Below, piece by piece: positions 12,151-24,800 of a stretch of 64,000 nt of DNA (position 1 is the stretch's first letter; each line of letters starts with the position of its first letter). The translations under genes were made by a program, and so were the position numbers. The notes beneath the pieces are model-generated. The model ran no database searches. It was not told the DNA's origin and saw nothing but the letters and a program-made list of their open reading frames with translations. The DNA is from Neospora caninum Liverpool (Eukaryota > Apicomplexa > Conoidasida > Eucoccidiorida > Sarcocystidae), in contig NC_018394.1 of NCBI RefSeq assembly GCF_000208865.1, positions 4,095,797 through 4,159,796 of the forward strand, given 5' to 3'.

Positions 12151-15100
12151 GGCACTACTCTCACTGCTCCGTGCACGTAGTGTGGATGGTATAGATTTGT
12201 GTGGAGTTTTCTGTTCAAAAAGACTAGTGGTGTAACCAACGCGGGCGGGCGGATAATAGAGACGCAGCCAAACAGACACGGAACCCTTACCAGTCACTAC
12301 GAGCTATCTCGCCTTCTTCGGGAGCGTAGCCAGGGGGGGTTTCGAGTTACCTCGTTTCCCAAACGGCGTGAAACAAGAACGTGTGACCCAGCTGGGATTA
12401 TTTTTGGGAGCGGTAGTAGCCTGCAACGGGCTTCTGCAAGTCAGGCGGTGGGTGGAACGCTTGTAAGTTTTAATGCAAGGGAGGATTCAGACCATAACCC
12501 TTGAGCTCGACTAGGGCAATAGCACGCTGGTGTGCAGGGGTCGAAAATGTGTGCACAATTGCAGGTAACCGACGCTGGAAAAGGCGTGCACGGGCATTCT
12601 CGTTCGAGACGTGATCGCATGTGCTGTCGCGGCTTGTGGATAAACTCGCTAACACTGATACTGAGACTCGTTTCTGCAATAACACGTATCGAACACGGTT
12701 GACTCCAAACGCGCAATGCGTCCCGCATAGTACCTATGCCCTTCAGACCATAATCAAACAACAGCCCGTTGACTGGCAACGCGTGGCCACGGACGGGGGT
12801 TCGAGACAGCTGGAAGATCGCCGTTTCCACGAGTTTTCAGACACAAAGCAGAGCAACATCTCCCTGGCCAGTCCTTCACACACACAAAAGTGGGTACACT
12901 GCAAGAAAAGCGTTGGCCACTTCTTCGGCGCTTGCAGCTGAAAAGTTTTCAGGGCGGGGGTCCTGCAGTAGCGCGTAAAAGGCGTGACAAAACTGAAGGG
13001 ACGTACGAAGCTTAAAAAGGACCCCGTTCAAACACACACACAGAACGTAGCACGCGGAATGCAGTGTTTCTTGCCAGCGGAGTCAAGAGTCTCAGGCAGG
13101 CTCACCCGCCGCCGTGAACACTGGTTATGGAGCCACTCAAAACGTCATCTATGCTGCTTCGAAGCCACAGTGCTAGCGTGACCGATTGGAACATCGGGTT
13201 GGTGACTCTCCTTGAGGAGCACCTGGTGTGCCTTTGTGCCCAGTTGCAGGTCAGCGGGGGGGGGCATGCCCGCGATCCACCGTTTACAACAGCCGCATCG
13301 ACGCAGACTTCATCTAGCCGAAGTGGATTTTCTTTCGTACATTTGACTGGGTACAGCGTCTGGTAGACGAGGGTGTACCAAACAACACATTTTGACAGGG
13401 CATCTAACACAAAACGGTCCCGGAAGTGGGAGGAATCCTCCCGTGCCGTCAGAAACATTGCAAAAGGGGAAACCGTTCTGAAAGGCAGTTTCGGCCTCAC
13501 TTATCCATACTCGGTCACTCCCGTTTCTACCGACATCCCTGGAAAGAGGTACCCTGCTGTACAGAAAAGTTCGCTTTCTTCTGGTTCGGTTGTAACGAGC
13601 ACTGACCTTCAAAATCCTGAAGTGGGGGCTGTGACGTTTTCTTTTCTGGCGGCCAGATTTTCCAAGGTAGAGGGATCTTCAACAATCAGTAAACACCCAT
13701 GTATCCACCTTGCAGCGTCTCACGCGGATCCCCTTCTTCACTCCAACTGGACGGTAAACCTACCCAGCTTAGAACCTCCCCATTGAGTTTGTAACCACTC
13801 TGTACGGCCAATTATGTGTGTTGTGGACGTTAACTCGCCGACACTGCGCTCCTAGCGATTGTCACTGGACCCTGGATACGATCCTCAATGCTTGCTTCAA
13901 ATGAGGGCAGTAAAGCGTAACCTCAACTCTAGTTTGCCTCAACAGGCGTGCTGGTGCAAACACCCAGGCAAACATCGTGTGCTCCTGGCAGCGACGAGGC
14001 CCTTTCATTGATAGCCGAGAGTACAAACGATGAAATGAAAGAACGGACTTCGAGTGTTGTAGCCGGACAGGTGCCCTCGCGCGGGCCATAAAGACACCCT
14101 GTCCCATTCCAGGCCTGTCCATACGGTACCCTTCCACCCTCACAACAAACTATCCGCCCTTATAACACTTCTTGCTTCCACCTCACCGAAGAGGGCTAAG
14201 AATTAGCAACTCTAGTCACCTGAATCTAGCGTTTACCGTTCACCTGCAATCGTGTTTCAAAGTCTGATTCAATTTGCTTACTTGCTTGAAACCCACGCGT
14301 ACCGTCCCCATACGATGTAGTTTCTCAGTGACCCATCTGCTCGAAAAGATTGGTCGACGGCAAGCTTGCGTGCACTGAGGCCTTTGTTAGCTGTGAGGAA
14401 AAACCGACAGAGGATTCTTGTTGATGCTGCTGCGCAGTCTGCCACTGGCTCGGGGACTGGCCTGGACGAGCCAGCGGAGAAATAACTTCGCGAACTGACA
14501 GAGTCCAAAACCATGCTCACACGTTGGCTATGCCTGTACCACCCAGCTATTCATTCTAGGCTTTTCGGGGACAGGGACTCACAGCTTATCACTAATCAAC
14601 GCATTTCATTAGATCCGAGCATCGTACGATACGGCACAGGAGTGACAGCGAGAGATTGCCCAGTTTCGAGCATGCGCTCTCAGAACGCCTGGAACACTTC
14701 AAGGAGCTTGGATTCTGCCGAGAAGAAAACATAAGAAGTCATGAGTCAGTTGTGGAGCCAATCCTGTACCTTCCTTGTAGTCTGCAGAACACTCGCGTTG
14801 TGACGCGGCAGTTGAGGGAGCGACCGGACAGCTGCGGTTTCACAGTTGGAAAACCGCATGAATAATGTCACCGGACTGAAGACATCGACCACAGAGAAAC
14901 GCAGTCCTTGTAGTCTCGTGTTCTCCCCAACTACGGCCTAATCCAAGCCCCTCAATAGGGTGGCTATCGCAATGTCGGTAAATGATAAGCCTTCCGTGAC
15001 GATCGATCTCGACGGGGGGAGCGCCAGGTCTATACTGTCGTGAGACACTGTCGGAGCTCCGGCTAGACCGGCTTTTTCCTTGTGGCTTCCAACCCCGCAG

Positions 15101-15169
15101 CGTTTTTATGAGAAAGAATTTTGGACAAAAGCTCCCACAATGCTTGACTACTGCCCTGACGACGGACAA
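12151..15169 (-). other. candidate N-terminal exons of the minus-strand RING-like gene
   Basis: Three minus-strand stretches look coding but could not be chained confidently. One, at about 14872-15169, ends TTRTAFLCGRCLQS at a GTGACA donor. A second, at 14278-14520, ends at a GTAAGC donor. A third, at 13862-14143, contains FAWVFAPARLLRQTRVEVTL followed by YC (13907-13978). The third resembles, by eye, the beta-strand segment before the RING in MGRN1-family proteins, which ends R-V-x-I-T-I-Y-C. The order (T-x-R patch, beta segment, RING-like exon) agrees with that family. Exact exon ends, the start codon and the link to the ATG at 12150 are unresolved. If the match is chance, this is simply a 3.7-kb intergenic region. 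Confidence 0.3.
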
Positions 15170-15894
15170 CGACGTCCACCGTTCCCCCGCAGGCCGAGAC
15201 TAAGACTGATTGTCCGTGTCTCCGTCTCCGTGCCACGGAGACGAAACACCGACCCAACGCACCACCCCAGGTCCGCCTCGGGAAAAGGGGTCGGGCTCTT
15301 CCTATTTCCTTCCACAATGTTCATTCTCTCCCGTTTGTTCTCACAGGGCAGAGCGTTGTTCTGCACTCAGCGCTCCACACCCAACGCCTAGCAAGTGGAG
15401 AACGGGTCTGGAGCTTTCGGGGACCCTCAGCTCGGTGACTCGATCTGCAACGTGTCTCGTGTAGCGGCTTCCCAATTGGGGGTTTCTCCCGCGCCGCGAA
15501 TGCCTGCGTCCGTGCCGAAGGCCCTGACACACTCTGGGCCGGATGGGGAAAAAAATGGTGGGACATTTTGTGAATGCATACCTGGAGGTTGACTGTTTCC
15601 AATAGCTGATATCTCCACTTTGTTCATCCACTTCCGTTTTTGGCGGCCTCTCCTACGGAACACCCTCGTCTTGCATGAAACAAACCAACACAGGAAAGGG
15701 GAACAGATTTTGAAAACAATGCTCCTAGTGAAGAAGTCCTTCCTTGCAGAAAAAAAAGGCTGGGGATAGTGTGCGTCTTCTCTCCAGATTCAAAGTTTTT
15801 CAGAGAAGCCGAACTCGATGGACTTTCCGTAGTCTGGCTCCGCGAGATTTTTTCGGGTAAAACAGGTTTTTTCGCGTGTAATGTACCGTTGAAC
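15170..15894. promoter_or_regulatory. probable shared upstream region, minus-strand RING-like gene / pyruvate carboxylase
   Basis: This region lies head-to-head between the minus-strand gene and the pyruvate carboxylase start codon. No frame with recognisable protein content spans it. A GGAGACG element at about 15237-15243 resembles the A/T-GAGACG motif known from Toxoplasma promoters. Promoter function is inferred from position only. Confidence 0.35.
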
Positions 15895-18800
15895 ATGGCA
15901 CCTCCGGCTCCGCCGATGGCTCTTGGTCCCTTCTTCCTGCGGCGGTCCGAGTCTCACAGGGTTGCAACCGCCTCAAATTCGTCCCTTTTTAGTGCATTTA
16001 TGAGTGTCTTTTCTCCAGGAACAAGATGGTGCACATCTCTGCGAGGCGCCAAAACTTCCGCACGAACCAAAAACATAGGCTTCGGTTCGCGTGCTTTCAA
16101 AAATAACGCTTCCCCAGCCTTTGGCCCGTTGCAGAACGGGAGTTCCCGGTCCAGTCTCCCTTCCCCGACGCAGCCTGTGCCTACACCACCGCGTTTTCTA
16201 CCCAGCCTCTTCTCCAGCGATCTGATCTGCCGTTTAAAGGGAACGCGAGTCTCTCTGTCGTCCGATGCGCGCCAATCGATCGCCTCCACTGCCGCTCTTC
16301 TCGCACATTCCTTTCGCTCTTCTTCCAGGTGGCCGTATGGATCCTTCCCGTTCGCAGAAAGGACGACAGTCTCGCGTGCGTTCCTGCCCTGTGTCGGCCC
16401 GCAGCCGGGGAGGCAGTTCTCTTCGAAAACGGTTCCCGGACCGCTTTCAGAGGGTGGTTCCGGTGTAGGTACACCGGGAAAGGCCGAGGGAGAGACGGAA
16501 CTGCAACATGGGGGTGCTGGGAACGGCGATGGAGCGGAGGCGTGCACGTGGCAACGGCCTGTTCGGCCCATCAAGAAATTGCTGGTGGCGAATCGAGGAG
16601 AAATCGCTGTACGTGTTCACCGCGCATGCAAAGAACTCGGCATTACCAGCGTCGGCATCTACTCCCAGGAAGACTCCCAGGCTCTTCACCGTCAAGTTTT
16701 CGACGAGAGTTACCTTGTGGGTCGGGGACTGTCTCCAGTCGCAGCGTACCTCCATTATCCAGATATCATCGACGTCGCGCTAAGATACAATGTGGACGCC
16801 ATTCATCCTGGTAAGGAGATACACCGCGTGGAATTTCGAGCGTCTACACGGACACAGAATGCACTAAGTAAAAGAGGGAGGCCCAGAAACGCAAAGGGGT
16901 CAGGCCAGGCGAATTTCGAGGTTCGATTTCCCGCCAGGCCCTGTGCCTCGAATCCACAACGCACGAAAGCGGTCTTTGCTCGTTCAGGCGACAGAAAGAA
17001 GCACTGGAAGGCTGTGGCGGCAGGGGATTCTTTGCAGCGTGACAGCGACGGAGTAGAGTTGCTCCCTCTCGAGGCCAGTGCAGATGTGCGGAAGGAGATT
17101 TGAAGCACGTGCACGCTGGACACCAGGAAGCACAATCTCTGTCTTTTCCCTCGGCAAGAAAGTGGCGTGACTGGAACGGGTGGCGACCCCGCTGGGCCCC
17201 TCATACCATCTTAGCTGCCTATTCTATCGACGTGGTGTGGCTACCGGTCTGTCTTTCCATCGTTCCGCCTCCAGCAATTTCGCTAACCCCTCATTGTAGC
17301 ATTCCACACTATTTGTCTTTCTGGTGCCCACGGTCCTTTCCACCTATGCATCGGTCCGTGTAGGTGTCTCTACATAGTCAACGCCCCAAAATCCTACCAG
17401 TCACTTTGCCTTCTCTTTCTTGTTTTGGCCGGATGCCTGTGCACATCGCTGCGAGAGCATCTGCGTTTGCTTCGACGTGTGCGGATCCCTGCGTCGACGC
17501 ATGCCGCTGTGTCTGGCTACTCGCCATCGCTCGATGTCTCTCCGAGCGCCTCCTTTTCTTGGCGCGCGGAAACTTTGTGCCCCGTCTGGTGTTCTGTCGA
17601 TTTCTTCGGCTGCCAGGCTACGGCTTTCTCTCGGAGAACGCAGAGTTTGCCGCCGCTGTGGAAGACGCGGGGATCATGCTGGTCGGGCCTCCTCCGGAAG
17701 TGATTCGTCTCATGGGCGACAAAGTCGAGGCGCGGTCGACAGCCGAGAAGGCAAACGTCCAGGCAGTCCCTGGGACGAACGAGCCAGTGACGAACTTCGA
17801 CGAAGCAGCCGAGGTCTGTCGACAAATCGGCTTTCCCGTCATGCTCAAAGCTGCGTATGGCGGCGGCGGCCGGGGCATGCGAAGAGTCTTCCGCGAAGTA
17901 AGGCGCTCGAAGAGACAAAGAGCAGAGGCCTCGACGTGCGTCGCGCCAGCAGAAACGTAGGCGCATGTAACGGCGAGCTCGCGGTTCCCCACACTTCAAC
18001 AGCTTTTTTCGCGGGAAGGCAGGTGTTCATCCCAGAGACAGTTCTGACCAATGTAGAGCGCGAACCCGAGAAAGGGGAACCTTCCGAGAGGCGCACGGCT
18101 GAGCGTTATGGGCTGCTGGCCTGACGCAGCTGTGAGGTGCCTGCTGGCCTTGAAACACTAAGGCGATGCGCATGAAGATGTGCAAAGTCTTGCGCGTGGG
18201 TGTGATTTTTTTCCCAACAAGGGTTTCTCTGTCGAGACTGAGGGACTCAACCGTTCTGGGCTGTCTGAGCTAAGCAGTTTAGGGCGCTTCCTCCTTCCGG
18301 ACCAAAGAAGACGAAGATGTTCCTTCCCGGTTCTGGGGCAACTGCGCCGCTTCCAATGCTGATCTTCGTCTTTTTTTTCGTCTTCCTCGCGCTCCCCACT
18401 GCCATGCAGCCAAACCTCTCCCTCTGAGCCCCGTCAATCCTATCTCTCCTTTCTCTCTGTTGTCCCTTCGCTCGACGCGAATCCGTTTTCACTCTTGTGT
18501 GCCCGGCTCTTTTTGTTTTTCCTGGCGGTTTGCCGCCGGCTTCTGTCCAGGATGAGTTGAAGGAGGCCTTTGAGCGCGCCACGAGCGAGGCGAAAGCTGC
18601 GTTCGGCAACGGCGCAATGTTTGTCGAGAAGCTGGTCCAGCACGGCGTCCACATTGAAGTGCAGATCATGGGGGACCACTACGGCCACGTGGTTCACTTG
18701 CACGAGCGCGACTGCACCGTCCAGCGGAGACACCAGAAAGTCATCGAAGTCGCTCCTGCGCCGTTCCTCGCCCCGCGTGTGCGCGAGCGCATCCTGGCCG

Positions 18801-21800
18801 ATGCGGTGAAACTGGCGCAGTCTGTGAATTACCAGAACGCGGGAACCGTCGAGTTTCTTGTCGAGGGCGACGAGCACTACTTCATCGAAGTAAATGCGCG
18901 ACTTCAGGTGGAGCACACGGTGTCTGAGGAGATCACCGGCGTCGACCTCGTCAAGACGCAAATCGCTGTGCGCCAGGGCGTCTCGCTTCCTCAGCTCGGC
19001 ATCTCCCAAGACTCCATCAACGCAGCCGTCCGCACGGACCGCATCACTGGGCACAGAGGCCCCGTCGCCCTCCAGTGTCGAATCACCACGGAAGACAGCC
19101 AAAGAAACTTCCAGCCCTCCACGGGCCGAATCGACTTGTACCAGCCGTCGACAGGTTGGTGGGAACCGAATCAGGCAACGGAGGCGCACCAGACGGCGGG
19201 GCTGTTTTTCGGACTCGAGACACAATTCCCCCCAGAAGCGCCAGGAAATTTGCCCGCAGACGCACACGTACAGTGCCCGTTCCCCCACCGCTTCCCGTCG
19301 AGGTCTTTCCGCCGCTGCAAAAATGCGCATTTACATACGCACCCCAGTCGCTTTCTCCACGTGCCTGCCTGTGTGTGTGTGTGTCAGAATCGTGAAGTAG
19401 AGGGCTAGGCTCTTGTGTTTGTTACGGGTCTCGCGTTGTAGTTGTCGCTTTTTGTCTCGTTTTGTCTACACCAGTCTAAGTCGACCGATGTGTTTGCATC
19501 TCGCGAGCTCTCCCTTTCTGTGTGCCGTCTTTTCACGTAGGTTGTCGCGCTGTTGCCGCCGTGTGTGCCTGTGCTCCGCAGGTCCAGGCATCCGTTTGGA
19601 CGGTGCAATCGGAGCCTCGGGCGCAGTGATAACTCCCTTTTACGACTCACTGCTGGTCAAGCTGATCTCGAAGGCCCACGACTTCCCGGAAGCTGTAGCT
19701 CGGGCGACTCGCGCCCTGCGAGAGACGAAGATCCGCGGCGTCACCACAAACATTCCCTTCATTCTGAATGTTCTCCAGCACCCCAAGTTCTTGAGCGGCG
19801 CGGCAACGACGCGATTCATCGACGAGCAACCCGACCTGCTCTTCTACGACCCGCTCGACATGTCTTCGCAAAACATCTGTAAGGCATGGCCTCGAAGGCT
19901 GGCCGAAAAAACCGCCCGCTGTTACAGCCTGCACGCAAGCGACGCTCTCTCAACGCCCTTGCGCAGACATCTAACGCCTCTCGGAAGCCCTCCTTGTTCA
20001 TACTGGCACATACACATATATACATATAATCATATATATATATATATGGATGTGCGCACACGCACAAACATGTATGCTCTTTCCGAAGTCGGAAACGTTC
20101 ATCTCCATCTCTCTATACACACACATGTATTCTGGGGGTATGGAGCCTTGAGATCTCTCTTCTTGAGTTACATCTTTTTTTTTCTTCTCTCCGGAGCTGT
20201 TCTTCCGTTCTCGAGAAGTCATGGTGATCGTGGCGTAAAAGCATAAATGTGTAAGGCTGTAAGAGACACAGCGCCACGCGGATGGAAATGCTCCAGTTCG
20301 ATAAGAACGGCACAGCCAAAAACGAGGGCTGGTTCAGGCGATGTTGCACTCACGGCGTCTCCAGAGCTGCGTGCTGTTCAGGCAAGTACCTCGCGACCGT
20401 GATTGTGAACGGGCCCCAAACCCCGCTGGTGAACGCCGAGGCGACGCCTGACAAGACGAGCGCAACGCCGCCGCCGCTGCCTCCCTCTGCGGTAGAACGA
20501 GTCTCCATTCCCGCGGGAGCAGGCAGCCTCGCAGGCGCACCAGATGACCTCGACCTACGCATCATGAACGCCGCGTCCGAGGGCGCCCCGCGGTGAGAAC
20601 GAATGACCAAAGTGCCCCGTCTCTTTCTGCACATATAGATATATACATATATATATGCAGTTCTTTCAGGCGGCACTTACGTACGTACATGTAAATATAT
20701 AGAGAGATATGCATATATATATATATATATGCATTCTCGTACAGTGCCAGGGAAGGTAGGTTCATGGAGAAGCCCGTGTGTTCGTGTGCATGTACGTACC
20801 TGTGTATTTATATGCATATCTGCGTGTGCAAGCGTTTTGGAGGTTTGTTCCTTTGGAAAGGAGGGGGACTGCCTTCAAATAGAGTGTTCCTGGCGATTCC
20901 AGTGGATATCCCCGCATCGCGGGAGCACGACGCGGCGACTGGCAGTTTTTCGGGGATGCGCGAGGATCTCCCGAGTTGAATGACCCCACGGGCCGAGCAT
21001 GGTTCCCGGAACATGCGTTCTCTGGGCGCCGTCGCTGTCGTCAGAGGCTACAAGACACTGCTGGACGAGGTCGGACCCGAGGGCTTTGCGCGCGTCATTC
21101 GTACAGAGAAGCGCGTGCTCCTATGCGACACGACTCTGCGCGACGGTCACCAGTCTCTCCTCGCCACACGCATGCGGACAATTGACATGCTCAAAGTTGC
21201 GCCCGCCTACGCCCATCTGCTCCCCTTTCTGTTCTCCCTGGAAAACTGGTAAACAGCCTTCTCGCGCACAAGGAAAATTTATGTGCAGCGACACACGTAT
21301 CGATACGAGTGAAATACCAAATGCAGAGACTAAAACGATCATGTATATCTAGGTGTACATACCTTCACATCTCTGAATGGAATTGAACTGCTTGCGCTGC
21401 GGATCCCCGAGGCGCCTCTGTCTCGTGTGTGTCTCGCTCTTTTTGTCTCCGCTTTTGCATGAGGACTTCTTGAGACGGCGAGGCAGCTTTCCTGTCCGGA
21501 AACCGTGGGAGATGCGTCGAAACGCTCCTCGCGTTTCTTCCCTGGCTCTCTCGCTGAGTCCTTTCCTTTCCTGTCGCCCGTCTGGTTTCGCCTCTTGTCT
21601 TTTTTTCCCTGTCTTTTTTTCGCGACACGCCTGGCTTTCTTGTGCCTTCTCTCCAGGGGAGGCGCGACCTTCGACGTGGCCTACCGCTTCCTGCGGGAGT
21701 CGCCGTGGCGGCGCCTGGAGCTGCTGCGCGAGGCGATCCCGAACATTCCGTTTCAGATGCTGCTTCGAGGCGCCAACGCTGTGGGGTACACAGCCTACCC

Positions 21801-24800
21801 CGACAACGCAGTCGAGAAGTTCTGCCGAGAGGCGGTCCAGTACGGCATGGACGTCTTCCGCATCTTTGACTCCCTCAACTACGTGGAGAACTTGAAGCTC
21901 GGGATACATGTAAGCGTCCTCAACAAACACAAAAGAGGGAAAAGAGGGAGAGAACGGGAAACGTGCTTCGTGAAGATACGGCCTTTTTTGGGGACCTGGC
22001 ACTGCCTCGTGCCTCTGAGATTTACAAGCGGTTCCTTCTCTGTCCACATCTGCGCTTCCGATAGTCTTTCGGACGTGCCTAGAGCTGCTCCCACCTGTTG
22101 CTTTCGGCGGTCGCCGCGGGCGTCCGGTGTGCTGTCCGCGTCGCGACCCGCATAGGCAACTCGGAGGCGCGAATCTGGAAAAACTGTCCTGGTCGGATCC
22201 TCGCTGCAGGAAGATTTTCCCTCTGGAATGCGTTTCCTTCAACGGTCCTTTTGTTTAGGCTGCGGGGGCGGCCGGCGGAGTCGTGGAAGCTGCGATCGCC
22301 TACACGGGGAACGTCGCTGATCCGGAAAAGAAGCCGTACACTGTTGACTACTACTTGGACCTGGCCTCGCAACTTGTCGCCACGAATTGCCACATTCTCT
22401 GCGTCAAAGTAAGTGCATGTTGAGGGCGGCGAGGGACAAAGAGACGGCAACTACACGCTGCCGCTCGGCTTTGTGCAGCTGCCTGGCTCTGTGTTGAGGT
22501 GGTGGAGGAGAGATGCTGCGTTTCCGGTTTTGCATTGGGTGCTCTTGCTCTTTCCGCCTGGTCCTTTGAGAGTTGTGAAAAGTTTGCGCGTTTCCGCTCT
22601 CTGTGTTCCGATATTGCAAGGTAGCAGTGTCTGCGTCTCTCGTGAAGCGTGTCTCTCCACGCTGGGGAGCATCCTGGACAGGGAAACTTTTGATTGCCAA
22701 CGTGACCATTCTGCCTCGAAGGCCTTGTGGCCGGTGTACATACACCGGAGCAGTGCGGGACGCGCAGACACGTCTTTGCATTGCACGGCGACCGAGTGGG
22801 TTTCTCGGACTTTTCGTGTTTTCTTTGTCTCCGCAGGACATGGCGGGCTTGCTGACGCCTCCAGCGGCGCAGCTTCTGATTGGCGCTTTGCGACGCGAAT
22901 TTCCCGACATTCCCATACACGTCCACACGCACGACACTGGCGGGTGTGGTGTCGCGTCCCTGTTGGCAGCAAGTGTGTTCTTTACTCGATTTGATGCGTT
23001 TTCGTTGCTCGATTTTTGGTCTGGCCTCCTTGTCCTCTGCCGCAGGCGTCTCGACCGTGGGGTTTCTCACGAATGTACAGCAGTCTTCATCGCCTTTTTT
23101 CCCTGCTTTCTAAAGCATGTGTCGGGGCGCCCTGAAGCTCCGCGGGTTTGTCCATCTTTCGCGTGTCGAATCCGCGGGACCGTATGTGCCTTCCTTCTCG
23201 CGCGCGAACTGGAAACACGCCCTTCAAACGCCTCACAGCTGAGTTCCGGATACGCGGTCCTCCGCACATCCACACACGACAATACAAATGCGTCTATGGA
23301 TTCTTCTCGAGGGGCGTGGAACCGTTTCCCACGCGGATTTCAGTGCCGCCTGGAGGGGTTCGTCGCGCCTTCGGCTGCGGCGCGTGTGTGGTTCGTCCTC
23401 CACATCCGCAGCGCACGTTCATTCCGTTTCGCTCCACCCCTCTACAGATGCGTTTGGCGTCCCACGTGGCTCTGCGTCTGTGTGTCCACGCAACTTTGAT
23501 TCCTTTTTCCAGCGGAGGCAGGCGCAGACATCGTGGACGTTGCGGTCGACTCTCTGTCGGGCCTGACATCTCAGCCCTGCATGGGTTCGCTCGTTTCCGC
23601 TCTGAAGCACACGGCGCTGGACACAGAGATGGACTTGCAAATCCTCTCCCAGTTCTCGGACTACTTTGAGCAGGTGAGGAACGCGCATGCGCGCGCGACG
23701 CAGCTCGGGCAAGCATGGCCACGCGGGAAGAGCGTAGACTGGAACTTTAAAAGGATTGCGTTAAACAGACCCGCCACCCGCCTGAGTCTGTCGCACACAG
23801 CCCCGCGCCGTCTGCGGCTGAACCAGCAAGGCGTCCTCTCTCGGCCTTCTCGCTGCAGCCAGTCTCTGACAAAATCGCGCAAAAGAAGACACACTTCTCG
23901 TGCTCGTAACAGAGAAACTTAGCGGTCGGCGGAGGCCAGAGCTCTCTTCGACGGCGAACCTCTATTAGGCCACGTGGAGAGAAACAGATCGGGAGGTTCT
24001 GCTGTCTCCGTGCGCGAGACCATTGCTGCCGAGTAGCGAAAACGCCGCAAGCTTCTTGGCGCGTTGTCAGCCGGGCGCTGCGTCGGCTGGCTTGGGGCAC
24101 GGCGATGGATTGTCTCGCTTCCCTTGCCCGGCGGCGCACCTCCACAGCCACAACAGAGATGAGGCGGAGGACGGCGCTCCTCTCGCATGGCTCGGGAGGC
24201 ACCGGATTTTTTTTTACCCAACGGAGCATCGCGCCTCCCCTTGGAGGCCGGCGACGCCGTTATGGTTCCCGGCAGACAGACGATGTGTTTTACACAGTTC
24301 AAAAGCAGGACAGGAGCACTATAAAAACTGTGGATGTTCTTTTCGACTGGGGAATCGCTCTGCCGCGGTGCGTGGATCAGGTCCGGCGCTTCTACGCGCC
24401 GTTTGAGGCAACGGCGACCGTCAAGAATGTCAGCTCCGAGGTTCACGAGCACGAGATCCCGGGGGGCCAGTACACAAACCTCTACATGCAGGCGTATGCC
24501 CTCGGCATGGCTGACAGATGGCGGGAGATCAAGCGCGCCTACTGCATTGCCAACCGTCTCCTTGGTCAGGTTCCACAACTTGGCGACGGCACGGGGAGAC
24601 AGAGACAGACCAGCAGGGCCGTGCCAGGCAAATCCAGATGCGTCTTCCACAGCGGATTTCGCACCATAGATCGATCCCAACGCCTCCCTCTCCCTAAAGA
24701 GCCACACGCATATGCATATAGATAGATAGCCAGATAGATAGGTAGATATAGATATAGATAGATATAGATAGATATAGGTAGATAGGGTTTTTAGTATGCG

